Below, in pieces: positions 1-10,140 of a stretch of DNA of 64,000 bases; positions within the stretch are counted from its first letter, which is position 1; each line of letters starts with the position of its first letter. Both the position numbers and the translations under genes were made by a program. Below the pieces are notes generated by a model. The model had not been told where the DNA came from and ran no database searches. It worked only from the letters and a program-made list of their open reading frames with translations. The stretch is taken from contig JALKBU010000178.1 in NCBI GenBank assembly GCA_023091735.1, positions 1 to 64,000 on the forward strand. The letters run 5' to 3'. The stretch comes from Trichomonas tenax (taxonomy: Eukaryota; Parabasalia; Trichomonadida; Trichomonadidae).

Positions 1-218
1 GATAGCACAAATAACATCCTTCACTATAAGGCCACAACTACTCATAATGAAGTCTTCTTTGGCTTCCAACATTGAGTTCAATCCATTTCAACCTATTGAT
101 ACTTTTCCATTTTTTCCCGCCCAAACACGTCACTTTCCTTTATTTTGACATTCTGACTTTATATGTCAAAAATAAGTTGCATGTCAGAAAAGCACGTTGT
201 TCTATTTTGTCCCAGTCC
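1..218 (+). repeat. Dispersed repeat, copy A (3' end of a repeated gene-like module)
   Basis: This segment is nearly identical to 27648-27862, differing by a few substitutions and small indels. The first 75 bases read in the same frame as the end of the small reading frame at 27537-27722 and stop at the same TGA, so the window opens inside a second copy of that gene. The similarity continues about 140 bp past the stop, through several TGACAT/ATGTCA motifs, and ends abruptly after GTCCCAGTCC in both copies. Conservation of coding end and 3' flank points to a recent segmental or mobile-element duplication. The 5' half lies outside the window. Confidence 0.85.
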
Positions 219-905
219 CTCCTCACAAGTGACCGATGACCACTCCTTTCAAAATTCAGTTAACCAAAAACGATATCTTTGTCAATAACTCAATTTTATT
301 TTAGCTCCTTATGTAGACCTATGAAAAATTCAAATCTGTACATGGTCTTTATTCATGGTATACGGCCATTGAAGAGACGTTATAAGGGACGACTAACATG
401 AGATGTAAACTATTCAAAATTGAGTTGAAAAACTGCATTGCATTTTCAACTATGTTCACTCGAAAAAGACATAATACTAATAAATAGTTATTACAACATT
501 TTTACTATACTATTGCTGTTAAGGTTTTTTCAAATGTCATAATGACTTTTAAAATCATTATCCACAGGTGTCACTTTTCATCATGTTAGTAATATAATGT
601 TGAAATAATTTCATTATATGCATAACAAATTATATAAGGGAATAGTGGCATTTTGATTAGTTATACTAAAATAGAGAAATACAACTATTCAACTGAATGA
701 AAATCAAAAAATCGACCCTTTCAATGCACAGTGATGTATTCATACATATTTTTAAAGACATTCAGAATAATGATTCGACTTTTATTCAGATATCTTCGGT
801 GCAAATTTCTCAACATATTTTCAAGAGATTCATGTCACACTCATTGCATGCAACAATAAAGTTTTTCTTATCATAAAATCATATAAATTTTTGTTGAAGC
901 TTTCT
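219..905. other. Intergenic, no recognisable gene
   Basis: AT-rich sequence without a convincing reading frame. Some ATGTCA and TGACTT-like words occur, but I see no repeat arms, tRNA or other structured element. Confidence 0.5.
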
Positions 906-2090
906 TCACATTACATCCATGTTAAAGTAGATGAAAATGCCAAAAGCTGCTTTATTTATATAAGGGCGTTCATCGCAGGATCCACCAACTTGACATTTTA
1001 CTCCGAATATAACTAAAATCGGCTGAGATGTTAGAAATCCTGACCACGAGTAATATCGATCACCTTCTGATATAACGAATGTTCTGATCCTGAAGTTTGT
1101 TGATGTAGGTTCTTCAAATTTAGCAAAATAATATATCATATAAGTGCTGTTATATATATTTTCAACAAGGCTCCATGTTGAACCATTATAAAAACTTATC
1201 TCGTAAAATGTTTGGTTGTAATCAATATTGACATTTCCCTGTATAGGAAAATCGACCTTCGTCCAACTGACATTGATAGGATCACCATAGCAATACTTTG
1301 GAACAATTATTTGAGCAGGCAATGATGGTGGATTTACATTACTAACAGAGAGAAAACCAACAACTTCATACAAACATATTGTTTGATCATCGTTGTTGGT
1401 ATAAATCACAAAAACATTAAATGGATCAGGATATAATCCATCACATAATATTCCTCCATTAACATTCGAAACAACGTCTTTCACAAGAACATATGTCATT
1501 GGAATCACAGATGATTGTGGTTTGAGAATTCTGACATCCGGATTTAGATTATCACCAATTCCAAGATACATATATCCTTCACAATCAACAAAGAAGTTCG
1601 AAGCATACTCAGAGCCAGCAAAAGTAGTTCCTGAAGCTGTAGCATAAACACCAGTTTTGGTTGTGTCAAATATATCAATATAATAACAAGTGGAAGAACC
1701 AGTTGTTTTATAAATGATATACTTTCTTCCAAAATCAAATCCAGTCTGAGCATTTGTTCCACTTCCGAAGTTTGGCAGTGTGGCAATTTTCGTCAAAGTT
1801 GTGCTTGGAACACCGGTAGAAGGGTCAGTGCTAAGGTAGTATAAGTTTCCAAAGTTATCAGGAAGGTATAGTTTGTGATCCCACCATACCATTCCTGGTA
1901 AGTTTTCATCAGTAATACTAATTGAAATCGTAACAGAGCCAACTAAGGCTAAAGTTGTTTTGTTTGCATACTGTAGCCTCGATGAATCTTGCATAACATA
2001 AATGAAGTGTAATCCAACGGCAATCTGATCAGAGTCCGGAAATTCAGCTGAATTTGATGTTAAAAACTTTCCAAACGCAGTTAAAACCAT
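906..2090 (-). CDS. Hypothetical protein with beta-propeller-like N-terminus and FnIII-like C-terminus
   Basis: An intact 394-residue frame from a good ATG. I do not recognise the family. The protein has no clear signal peptide or membrane span. Residues about 20-250 are beta-strand-rich with WW/NLYYL and FG/DFG turns, as in propeller-like repeats. From about 255 (PPSLPAQI onward) the pattern of W, Y and hydrophobic alternation, ending in SWSGFLTSQP, resembles a fibronectin type III domain. The tail is hydrophobic and carries two Cys in the GVKCQVGGSCDERP segment. No close same-strand neighbour exists. It could be a lineage-specific protein or a structural protein acquired from a mobile element; the sequence does not decide this. 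Confidence 0.6.
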   Translation of the reverse strand: MVLTAFGKFLTSNSAEFPDSDQIAVGLHFIYVMQDSSRLQYANKTTLALVGSVTISISITDENLPGMVWWDHKLYLPDNFGNLYYLSTDPSTGVPSTTLTKIATLPNFGSGTNAQTGFDFGRKYIIYKTTGSSTCYYIDIFDTTKTGVYATASGTTFAGSEYASNFFVDCEGYMYLGIGDNLNPDVRILKPQSSVIPMTYVLVKDVVSNVNGGILCDGLYPDPFNVFVIYTNNDDQTICLYEVVGFLSVSNVNPPSLPAQIIVPKYCYGDPINVSWTKVDFPIQGNVNIDYNQTFYEISFYNGSTWSLVENIYNSTYMIYYFAKFEEPTSTNFRIRTFVISEGDRYYSWSGFLTSQPILVIFGVKCQVGGSCDERPYINKAAFGIFIYFNMDVM

Positions 2091-2629
2091 TCTGCTTTAA
2101 TCTAGTGCGATAAAAATACATAACCAATCATCCAATTGAACTATAGAGGTAGAGGTTTCTCCGCTTTCTTGCGAATCATCCTTCCTTTATTTTTTGAATG
2201 ATTTGTCAGTTAATTTGAAAAATATTTTCATGAAATATCAATTCAGATATCCAAAAAACATTACAAACATCACAACTTCAGAAATGTTGACAGTATTCCT
2301 CAAAAACCTACATAAATTTAAGGTTTAAATATGATCCTCTAAGAATATGGTTCTGTCATCATTGAAATTCGTAAAAATTAAAGCATCATTTTTCTGTATT
2401 CAATTTTTCACACTTGTGAGGATGATCTGATAGTTTATTTCGCATCAGCACAACCAAAGAATTATACTTCGATCAGATTAACTAATTGTTTCCTAAACAC
2501 ATTAGACCAAAATATTTTGTCATAGACACACAACTAGTTTTCTGACATGTAAATTAGTTATGACACGTAAACAGAAAAGTGAAATAGTTCACTTTTGTGA
2601 TAGACTCTTATTTTTATAAATTAACTAAT

Positions 2630-2720
2630 TTTTTTAATCTAGGTACTCCTCTCAAATTTTTTCAAGGGGGCTCCATCAATAATGTGAGGAACACGCCCGT
2701 AGAGTACCTAGATTAAAAAA
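2630..2720. repeat. 91-bp inverted-repeat hairpin (MITE-like)
   Basis: The arms TTTTTTAATCTAGGTACTC (2630-2648) and its exact reverse complement (2702-2720) enclose a 53-base, relatively GC-rich centre with AAGGGGGCTCC and GAACACGCCCG. I see no convincing target-site duplication. It may be a very small TIR element or a structured RNA; both readings are inference. Confidence 0.65.
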
Positions 2721-3251
2721 TGTAGTTTAAAATGTCAATATAATGACTGGACAATGAATTTGTTATTATTTATGATTATTTATTTACATGACAAAAATGA
2801 CAAGTAAAAAATATTTTTATCATTCAAAAAACAGCGAATATAGCCTTGATTGATCTGTTCGCAATGAAGAATGATCTGCGACAAAGAGAAGGATTATACG
2901 AGTAGAGATAGACCCTTATACTGTTAAATATGCCTCCAATTTACCATATACCGAATTTACATGTCAGAAAACAATTTAATATTTTCATCAATATCTCATT
3001 ACAGGTCTCGCATCGACTATTACTTTCTATAAAATTGTTATATATTTATAGTATATATTTAAAATACTTTATTTGGTGTGAGTAAAATTAAGTCTATGGG
3101 GAATTAAAAGAAAAAAGATGTCAAAAATATTTCTTTACACGACAATTTATGACAAGTAAACCTGTCAGGTGAAATCAAAATAATGATTTTTTTCTTGAAA
3201 AATAGGCATAGAATATCAAAACAAATCAGACCATATAACTTTGAAATTTCC

Positions 3252-3262
3252 AAAAGTGACAG
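3252..3262 (+). promoter_or_regulatory. Candidate promoter box AAAAGTGACAG
   Basis: Lies 15 bases upstream of the ATG of the karyopherin gene. Close variants sit upstream of at least four other starts in the window (15927, 40091, 51008, 63065) and one uncertain start (about 22036). Function is inferred from position and recurrence only. Confidence 0.45.
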
Positions 3263-3277
3263 TCTTATCTACAAAAG

Positions 3278-5878
3278 ATGAATGATTTAACATTAGACAT
3301 GATTCGCCAGTCCATCGCTCAGTGTAACTCTCCGGACCAATCTGTGCAGGATCACATCCATTTTATCAACAAAAAATGGGTATCTTTTCCTCAACATATA
3401 ATTTTTTGCGTTCAATTACTCGAAAATCCGCAAAGCAACAACGAAATTTTCTACGCAGCTATCATAGTCAGGCAGATGTTCACAAATTACATGGTATTAA
3501 TGTCGCAAGAATGTGTAGAAACAGTTTTTAATTTGCTTATTATGCACGTAAATTCGGATCAGATAACGGTACCAACTTTCAACGCAATAATTGACGCTCT
3601 CGCGATGCTCTGTATCTACCACAACGAACTCATTAGCCGTGTTAATTTTCCTCCGGACAAATTAATTCAGTTATATATCTCAATCGCGGATTACTTCAAA
3701 GAGAGTTATGAATTAAGTGATTTTTTCCCGAATGCAACTCTCGAAATTTTGTCTGTTGCAGAACCTTCATATGGATGGTGTGAACTCGCAAATAGGTTCA
3801 TATATTCATGGCTTGAAGATGATTTACCTACAGGTTATATCGAAAAGGTCTCTATCGCAGCACAAAATCCGGAAAATTTGAAGCCGCTTGGTGACATTCA
3901 ATTTGATTCTTTTTCAGACAAGCCTGAAATCGGCGTTCAGTACGTGACAATTATCACACAAGCAATTAATGGGCAATTAGAACAGGGAAATATTAACGAA
4001 TCAAATTTCAGCTTTTTCACAGTAATTCTCAATAAAATTATCGATGACCTTGACAGCAAGTTCTACATCGACAACCCAGAACTTACTCTTTACGTTTTCA
4101 ATTCGATATTTAACATTCTTGAAAAATTCTTCGAAGTTAATGTAGGAAATGAAATTATTCACATGATCAATCTCATTGCTGATGTGTTTATCAATATCAA
4201 CAATTATTCTGAATCTCCTGAATATTTAGATCAATTAGTTGAAATGCAGCAAAAAGAGATTCAAATACCTCAAGAACCAAATCCACAGGTTATGGAACTC
4301 ATGCCGACATTCGTTAACTTGATTCTCCGCTTCGTTGAGTCTCCAGCATTCGATGGCGCCGAAAACACGAATCAGTTGACTCAGGCACTCGATAACATCT
4401 CCGAGAGCCCGCAATTCCACCAGTGCTGGCAGGAGGAGATCACGCAGATCACGCCAGCAACACTTTACGTTGTTTCCGCACTCCATGACTCAATTCGTGG
4501 CGCGTTCGCGAAATCAATGATTATTTCAACGCTCGAAAATCAGCCGCTTTTCTATGGCGCCAGATTCATTGTTGAATGCTACTGCTGGTTCCCAGAGCAT
4601 GCTGCACAGTGCATCCAGTATGTCTTTGACTTATTCATGCAGACCGCAAGCACAATTTGCGCTGAGTATGTCGAGAAATTGACTCTCTTAGCTATCGATA
4701 TTTTAGCGAACAACCTCCAGTTGCTTGACACATTCGTGCAGATCAGCCAGAACGTCACACACACGTTAGTTAGCTACCTGTACTTCATCATCATGGTCCC
4801 AATGTACAGGGTTGGCGATCAGGAAACGGTCAACAACTATTTCGAGGCAGCAAGTTCGATTGTCGTCAAGAAGTATTTGAGCAGCATCGAAAAGAAGAAG
4901 ATAAAGAAGGCGTTCGACATCGTCTACGATTTCATCACACACTTCTCTAGTACTTATGTTGCCGAGGGTGAGTTCGGAATCTACGCAGAAACATATCTCA
5001 AGGACAAAGGAATTGCTTTGGCTAACTTGAGGCAATTCTTGGCAACATATGTCACAGCCACATTGAACGCAATGCTTGAGCAGCTCGGTGATGCGTTGTA
5101 CAGCGATGACTTGGAGATTCAAGCAAGCGTCGCTCAGATCATTAAGATCGGATACGATGCCAAGATTATAGAAATTGAGTATGTCGCTGAATGGTCAACA
5201 AACGCTTTCCAAGTTTTACCAAGTGAAAACATTTATGATTTATTCTACCACAACGCTCTCAGAACTTCAACATCACAGGATTACATACCAATCTACAAAG
5301 TTCTTCCTCCTGAGTTCTACGCGCCATTCGTGAATTATGTTCCACAACTCCAGACACAAGAAGCGTTGTGCATGTCAGTAAAGTTACTCCACCAATTGGT
5401 CAGCGAAGTTCAAGGCTCGGATGGAAGCCGTGTTGGCTGGAACGTTCTTGCTCTCATTGAGCCATCTTTCTTCATTGAATGCTTGAACAAGCCATTCGAT
5501 TACTATCTCGTTCTCTTGATGGACCTCATCGAGCACATCTACGACCCACAGCTCGTCGAAAAGAACGGCGCTGGTCCATGGGCACAGATGATCATCGACG
5601 CTTTAGTTGAGCACATGATGAAGGATTACTCCGGTTCTGTTCTTGAGTACGCAATTAGGAAGCTATTGTTCTTTGTCAAGCATGGTTACATCACTGTGCA
5701 GCGTTTGCGAGACATCGTCTTGTATAACGAGACAGATGAAAATTTAATACGCGACTTCGACACATTCTTAAGCTACGCACTCAGTACTTACCAGAGATCA
5801 CTGCTAAACTCGAAACCGGTAGAAGCGCTTGGAACATTCGCTTCGGCTATCATCATGAGAAATAGAGGAAAACAGTAA
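3278..5878 (+). CDS. Importin-beta family karyopherin (HEAT repeats)
   Basis: The 866-residue product is almost entirely amphipathic helical pairs, as in HEAT-repeat transport receptors. Residues about 20-90 fit an importin-beta N-terminal domain: HFINKKW, LLENPQSNNEIFYAAIIVRQ and FTNYMVLM match the usual pattern where the second helix reads as A..LR/RQ. The length is near the 900-1000 residues of transportin-3/Mtr10 and importin-13 types. Known members carry cargo through nuclear pores under Ran-GTP control. I cannot tell import from export or name the ortholog. The ATG follows an AAAAGTGACAG box by 15 bases. Its 3' end faces the SNF2 gene, with 103 bp between the stops. Confidence 0.7.
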   Translation: MNDLTLDMIRQSIAQCNSPDQSVQDHIHFINKKWVSFPQHIIFCVQLLENPQSNNEIFYAAIIVRQMFTNYMVLMSQECVETVFNLLIMHVNSDQITVPTFNAIIDALAMLCIYHNELISRVNFPPDKLIQLYISIADYFKESYELSDFFPNATLEILSVAEPSYGWCELANRFIYSWLEDDLPTGYIEKVSIAAQNPENLKPLGDIQFDSFSDKPEIGVQYVTIITQAINGQLEQGNINESNFSFFTVILNKIIDDLDSKFYIDNPELTLYVFNSIFNILEKFFEVNVGNEIIHMINLIADVFININNYSESPEYLDQLVEMQQKEIQIPQEPNPQVMELMPTFVNLILRFVESPAFDGAENTNQLTQALDNISESPQFHQCWQEEITQITPATLYVVSALHDSIRGAFAKSMIISTLENQPLFYGARFIVECYCWFPEHAAQCIQYVFDLFMQTASTICAEYVEKLTLLAIDILANNLQLLDTFVQISQNVTHTLVSYLYFIIMVPMYRVGDQETVNNYFEAASSIVVKKYLSSIEKKKIKKAFDIVYDFITHFSSTYVAEGEFGIYAETYLKDKGIALANLRQFLATYVTATLNAMLEQLGDALYSDDLEIQASVAQIIKIGYDAKIIEIEYVAEWSTNAFQVLPSENIYDLFYHNALRTSTSQDYIPIYKVLPPEFYAPFVNYVPQLQTQEALCMSVKLLHQLVSEVQGSDGSRVGWNVLALIEPSFFIECLNKPFDYYLVLLMDLIEHIYDPQLVEKNGAGPWAQMIIDALVEHMMKDYSGSVLEYAIRKLLFFVKHGYITVQRLRDIVLYNETDENLIRDFDTFLSYALSTYQRSLLNSKPVEALGTFASAIIMRNRGKQ

Positions 5879-5981
5879 TATATATATTTTGATATTTTGT
5901 TAAAATGTAAGGGAATTAAAGTTTATGTTTTACGAAAAATAATTTTTTAACACAAAAACAAATATCTTTATATATATTCTA

Positions 5982-8900
5982 TTAATCAAAATCTATAGGT
6001 GCATCTTCTGATTCTGGGATCTCTCGTTGGATTTCTCCTTTGTTGACTGCTTCTTCACACATCGTGAGGATTTGTGCAGCGATCGAATAATAAATCGAAT
6101 CAACTTCATTGAATCTCTGGGCGTTGTTCGCCATAAGTCTCAAGTCGGCGACCATGTCGTCAATTGAATCATATTCACCCTCATTCACACGCTGTGAGAT
6201 CTGAATGAGTGTGATTGGGTTAGAAATGATTTGGTAATAGAGAGGATTCTGTTCAGGTGTCGGGAGAATGTCGAAATATGTTTGACAGACGGCTTTAACT
6301 TTCTGTAATAACTCAGTGCATGCCTCGTTTCTCGACATGATTTCGTCGATGTGATCTGTTGGATCTTCTCCTCTGTCAACCATTCTGGTGTATTCTGAGT
6401 CCGTGAGATTCTCAAGTTTGGCGATGGAGAAGTTTGTTGAGCGGCTCTTCCTGATGCTTGGAAGGCTTTCATCCTTCTTCAGCTCGCTGAATGGAACTTT
6501 GAGATATTCTGGGAGTTCGTCGAATGTGATGAGTGATGGATATTTACCGGTTCTGCCGCTTTCGATCCACTGCTTCTGGAAGAGTTGGTTTCTCTCGACA
6601 TCCATATGCTGGAACAATTCGTACTCTTCTGGGCTTCTCGCGATCATCCTGTTGATCTGTTCGTTGGAGTGAGCGTTGCTCTGATCTTCGACTGTGCTTT
6701 GGTCCTCCAAGCGCTGGAAAAGACGCTTTCTTTCATCCAAGTTAGAAGTATCATCGAATCTACCAACTTCAATGATCTTGTTTTCGACAGTCTTCTTGTC
6801 ATCAGCGCGTTCGACAACTCTCTCTTCGATGGATCCGGCAGTAACGAGAGAAATGACGAGAACTGGCTTTTCCTGACCGATTCTGTGAACTCTTGATCTC
6901 GCTTGTTGATCAGCAAATGGGTTCCAGTCGTTATCATAAAGAATAACAGTGTCAGCTGTCTGCAGGTTGAGGCCTAAACCACCGGCTCTTGTACTCAAAA
7001 GGAATATGAAGTACTCAGAGTCCTCCTTGTTGAAGTCCGCAATAAGTTCTTTTCTTGCTTCAGACTTTGTGTTACCATCGAGTCTGAGGTATTTATAGTC
7101 TCTCCAAACTAACAAATCCTGAAGAAGGTTCAATACTTCAGTCATCTGAGAGAAAATGAGGATTCTGTGACCTGTTGCTTTGAGCTTTGGAAGGATTCTA
7201 TCCAAAACTTCAAACTTTCCTGATGTTCTTACTAAGTCACTGTTGACGAACCATGTCTCGTAGAACAGATACGGATGGTTGCAGCACTTTCTCAGTTGCA
7301 TTGTTTGGTTATCGAGTCTCTGAACGTGATCCAAGCTGTGAACGACGGAGCTCTCTGTGACTAAAGTGTTGTAAACGACTTTCTGCCATGCGGACATAGC
7401 GCAAAGCAATTTGCATTCTCTCATCTTTGGAAGCTCTGTTGCAACTTGTGCTGCTGTTCTCCTGAACAAGAATGGTCTCAAAACGGAATGGAGCTGTGAA
7501 ATGACGACGAATTGCTCTTCTTTTGTGAGGCTGACATCACTTCCGGCTTTGAGGAATGGCGCAGAGAACCATTCTTCGAATTGCGAGTGATCATTGAAGA
7601 TGTTCGGGAGAACGAAGTTCAGCAATGACCAAAGTTCTCTTGGATTGTTCTGCAGTGGTGTGCCTGTCAAAAGAAGTCTGTTTGCGCACTTGTAAGCGCT
7701 GAGAGCTTGACCGAGTTTACCTTGATCGTTCTTGAGTCTGTGGGCTTCATCGATGACCAAATATGAGTAATCGAGACGTCCTAAGACAGATTTATCTCTT
7801 GTTGCGAACTCATAGCTTGTTAAAACGACGTTAACATTAGATCCTCTAACGAGTTGCGTGTTTGCAATTTGTTTTCTCAATGATGGATTTCCGATATATT
7901 GGACGACATTGAACGCCGGGAACCATTTCTGGAATTCGCTGGACCAGTTTGAGAGTGTTGTGAGAGGTCCGCAAATCAAGTGTGGTCCATAGTCGTTCTT
8001 GTTTTCCATCAACCAGGCCAAGAGAGCGATGCTTTGGATTGTTTTACCGAGACCCATTTCATCGGCCAAAATTCCGTTGAGATGCGAGTTATAAAGAGAA
8101 ACAAGCCACTGCAAACCCTTGAGCTGATAGTCCTTGAGCTGCCCAGTGAGGTGCTGTGGCTGCGTGACGTTGTCTGGAAGAACTAAGTCAAGATTATATG
8201 GATTCTTTTCTGATGTGTTTTCCGCGATTGTTGCGTTCGATGTTTTGATTTTCTCAGTGAGATCTTTCATGTATCTGTCTGTCTTCTCGAGCAGCATCTT
8301 AATTCTATCGTCTTTCATCTCTTCAACGAGACGACGATACTCTTCGAAATTGTTCTTCTTAAGAGCCTGTAAACGTGCAGACTCACTGTTTTTACCTTTC
8401 TTTTCCTTCTCAGAGCTCTTGAATTTGCTTGAAAGAGCGTGATTAAGTTCAGAAAGAGATTTGAATTTTGCTGTAAGGTTTTTCCTGAATAAATTTGCTT
8501 GCTGCTGTAATAAATTCATTCTTGTGGACTTCTTCGATCGTTCCACACTTGAAGCAATATCATAAACCGCGTGAATTCCGATATGTTGAGGTGAAATTGT
8601 GTAATAAGACTCAGATTTCGTTGTCAGCATTCTAGATGCATAGTCCGGAAGGTTATAACCCATTGGATCTAATGTGAATTTAACCAAATCTTGACGTAAT
8701 TTAATTTGTTCTTTGTAAGCGCCAATCATTTTAACATTTGGCGCAACGACAGTCTCTGAGTACGCTTGTGTCATTTTTCCGATATCATTCGAAGTTTTTG
8801 CCACTTGTGATTTGGCGCCAGCGAGAATCGCCATTCTTCTGTCCGCAAGAAATTCGGGAGGTTGTCCCTCTCCGAGGAGGAAGGCCGCCCTGAACGCGTT

Positions 8901-9314
8901 CATCGCAGTTTTGCTCGTAGATGTCGGTTCGTTGTGAGGGGTCAAATATTGCAGCGACGAGACGGAGTTATCCGTGAGAAATGGCTGCTCTTTCGTCGGT
9001 ATCGGCATCACCCCGCGCTGTATTTGAGGCGGAACTTGGTATTTTCGAATAACGTTTCTAAACATTGCGACGCGAAGCATTTTTGTGATTGTATCTTGAT
9101 TGGATTTGTCTGTGTCATGAAGAAATGTCTCCTCTGGCTTCAAAATTTTGAGTGAATCAGCCTGTTTAAATCTATCGCTCGTTGCGACTAAAGCGATCGC
9201 AGCCTGGAACTCAGGCGCGTTAGAGTCGAAGTTTGGCTGTGTGCACTCCGTTTTAATCCATTGAATGATCCGTTCAACATCAAGCTCCGATGGGAGATTG
9301 ACTGCGATACTCAT
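5982..9314 (-). CDS. SNF2-family chromatin remodelling ATPase, SWI/SNF (Brg1/Sth1) type, with C-terminal bromodomain
   Basis: The 1110-residue protein has a complete SNF2 engine: DEMGLGKT (418-425, Walker A), DEAH (522-525), LTGTPLQNN (549-557), and helicase C with STRAGGLGLN near 774 and RVHRIGQ ending near 814. Ahead of it, residues about 320-358 (EYRRLVEEMKDDRIKMLLEK) match the post-HSA region of Brg1/Snf2/Sth1. A bromodomain fills about 995-1092, with YYQIISNPI and NAQRFN; Asn1069 is the expected acetyl-lysine contact. This order (HSA region, ATPase, bromodomain) defines the Snf2/Brm/Sth1 subfamily, which slides or evicts nucleosomes. The protein is shorter than yeast Snf2 (about 1700), mainly by lacking long low-complexity termini. 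It is convergent with the karyopherin gene. Confidence 0.93.
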   Translation of the reverse strand: MSIAVNLPSELDVERIIQWIKTECTQPNFDSNAPEFQAAIALVATSDRFKQADSLKILKPEETFLHDTDKSNQDTITKMLRVAMFRNVIRKYQVPPQIQRGVMPIPTKEQPFLTDNSVSSLQYLTPHNEPTSTSKTAMNAFRAAFLLGEGQPPEFLADRRMAILAGAKSQVAKTSNDIGKMTQAYSETVVAPNVKMIGAYKEQIKLRQDLVKFTLDPMGYNLPDYASRMLTTKSESYYTISPQHIGIHAVYDIASSVERSKKSTRMNLLQQQANLFRKNLTAKFKSLSELNHALSSKFKSSEKEKKGKNSESARLQALKKNNFEEYRRLVEEMKDDRIKMLLEKTDRYMKDLTEKIKTSNATIAENTSEKNPYNLDLVLPDNVTQPQHLTGQLKDYQLKGLQWLVSLYNSHLNGILADEMGLGKTIQSIALLAWLMENKNDYGPHLICGPLTTLSNWSSEFQKWFPAFNVVQYIGNPSLRKQIANTQLVRGSNVNVVLTSYEFATRDKSVLGRLDYSYLVIDEAHRLKNDQGKLGQALSAYKCANRLLLTGTPLQNNPRELWSLLNFVLPNIFNDHSQFEEWFSAPFLKAGSDVSLTKEEQFVVISQLHSVLRPFLFRRTAAQVATELPKMRECKLLCAMSAWQKVVYNTLVTESSVVHSLDHVQRLDNQTMQLRKCCNHPYLFYETWFVNSDLVRTSGKFEVLDRILPKLKATGHRILIFSQMTEVLNLLQDLLVWRDYKYLRLDGNTKSEARKELIADFNKEDSEYFIFLLSTRAGGLGLNLQTADTVILYDNDWNPFADQQARSRVHRIGQEKPVLVISLVTAGSIEERVVERADDKKTVENKIIEVGRFDDTSNLDERKRLFQRLEDQSTVEDQSNAHSNEQINRMIARSPEEYELFQHMDVERNQLFQKQWIESGRTGKYPSLITFDELPEYLKVPFSELKKDESLPSIRKSRSTNFSIAKLENLTDSEYTRMVDRGEDPTDHIDEIMSRNEACTELLQKVKAVCQTYFDILPTPEQNPLYYQIISNPITLIQISQRVNEGEYDSIDDMVADLRLMANNAQRFNEVDSIYYSIAAQILTMCEEAVNKGEIQREIPESEDAPIDFD

Positions 9315-9357
9315 TGTATTAGAATATGAGGGGCCAGACCCTATTTTACCATCTCCA

Positions 9358-9472
9358 GTTTACACGACAAAAATAGATTTATATGCCATGACTGTGAAAT
9401 TTACACGGCAATTTTTATTTTACATGACAGAAAGCTTTTATATGACAAATTACCTTTTACGTGACAGATAAA
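9358..9472. repeat. Cluster of TTTACRYGACA-like motifs
   Basis: In 115 bp the sequence reads TTTACACGACA, TTTATATGCCA, TTTACACGGCA, TTTACATGACA, TTTATATGACA and TTTACGTGACA, all in one orientation and spaced irregularly by about 11-30 bp. The same word recurs singly in many intergenic regions on both strands. It lies about 45-160 bp upstream of the SNF2 start, so a regulatory role is possible, as is residue of repeat ends. Confidence 0.7.
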
Positions 9473-9512
9473 GTTACTCAATAACAAATTATTATATATG
9501 TTACATATGCAT

Positions 9513-9547
9513 CCCATAGTAGATTTCAAATACAGACTTTTAATACA
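9513..9547 (+). repeat. Direct repeat, first copy
   Basis: The 35 bases starting CCCATAGTAGATTTC match 11913-11947 with two mismatches, exactly 2400 bp downstream and in the same orientation. The pair brackets the repeat-rich island and may be a dispersed element or the remains of a larger one. Confidence 0.7.
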
Positions 9548-10058
9548 TTAGTTCAGATTTCGAATACCCTCACTTGCTTTGCGGCCATGAGTAGTCAATT
9601 TGATTTTTTGATGAAACTTAAAACACTAAATGCTTAAATGGTATGTTATGTTATAAACAGAAAATGATCACATTCAAAATATAACAGTTATAGATACATC
9701 AACTTTTGAAGAAGGCCTTCTCACTCCCTTCAGCACTCAGGATTTTCTTTAAATTTAAATATTATACTAAGATAGTACTCAGCATTCTAGTATCGAAAGA
9801 TCTAAGCATGACTAACGCAGGATTTTAATTTCGTTTTTCAGTAAATTATTAATTTATGCGTTAAATTGAAATTTGAAAGTAATATAGTTCGATTGGGGAC
9901 ATTTATGTTTTTTTTTTTTTTTTTGTATTTTGTATTTTTAAAAATTTTCCCACATAATACAATCATGAATAAGTTAAATAATTTCAAATATCATAAGAGT
10001 GATAACACTTAATATTTCCCATGAAATTAGGCTAATATTTCAAGTGCATATACATCAG

Positions 10059-10140
10059 TAAGTATGCGGCAGAAATACGCAAAGTACGTTATTTTTTTAC
10101 TTAATACGCAATTGGAAAATGCGTAAGTGCCGCATACTTA
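10059..10140. mobile_element. 82-bp MITE with perfect 13-bp TIRs and 8-bp target duplication
   Basis: The ends TAAGTATGCGGCA (10059-10071) and its exact reverse complement (10128-10140) are flanked by TACATCAG on both sides (10051-10058 and 10141-10148). Internal ATACGCA and TGCGTAA words extend the palindrome imperfectly. There is no coding capacity. Size, TIRs and an 8-bp duplication fit a non-autonomous DNA transposon; 8 bp is typical of hAT elements, but family assignment is inference. Confidence 0.85.

Larger units (their letters stand above)
2091..3277. other. Intergenic with hairpin and dispersed TGACA motifs
   Basis: Gene-free stretch holding the hairpin at 2630-2720. Several TTTACATGACA-like words appear near 2544, 2562, 2783, 2957 and 3135. 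The last 30 bases contain the AAAAGTGACAG box of the next gene. Confidence 0.6.

Noticed and set aside
1544..1786. Open frame in another phase inside the 906-2090 gene
   Set aside because: Lies wholly within a better gene and has no independent signal.
9641..9819. GTATGTT followed 170 bp later by ACTAACGCAG, resembling a trichomonad spliceosomal intron
   Set aside because: The flanks give no usable exons: joining them yields a 19-codon frame only. Likely chance or a relic.
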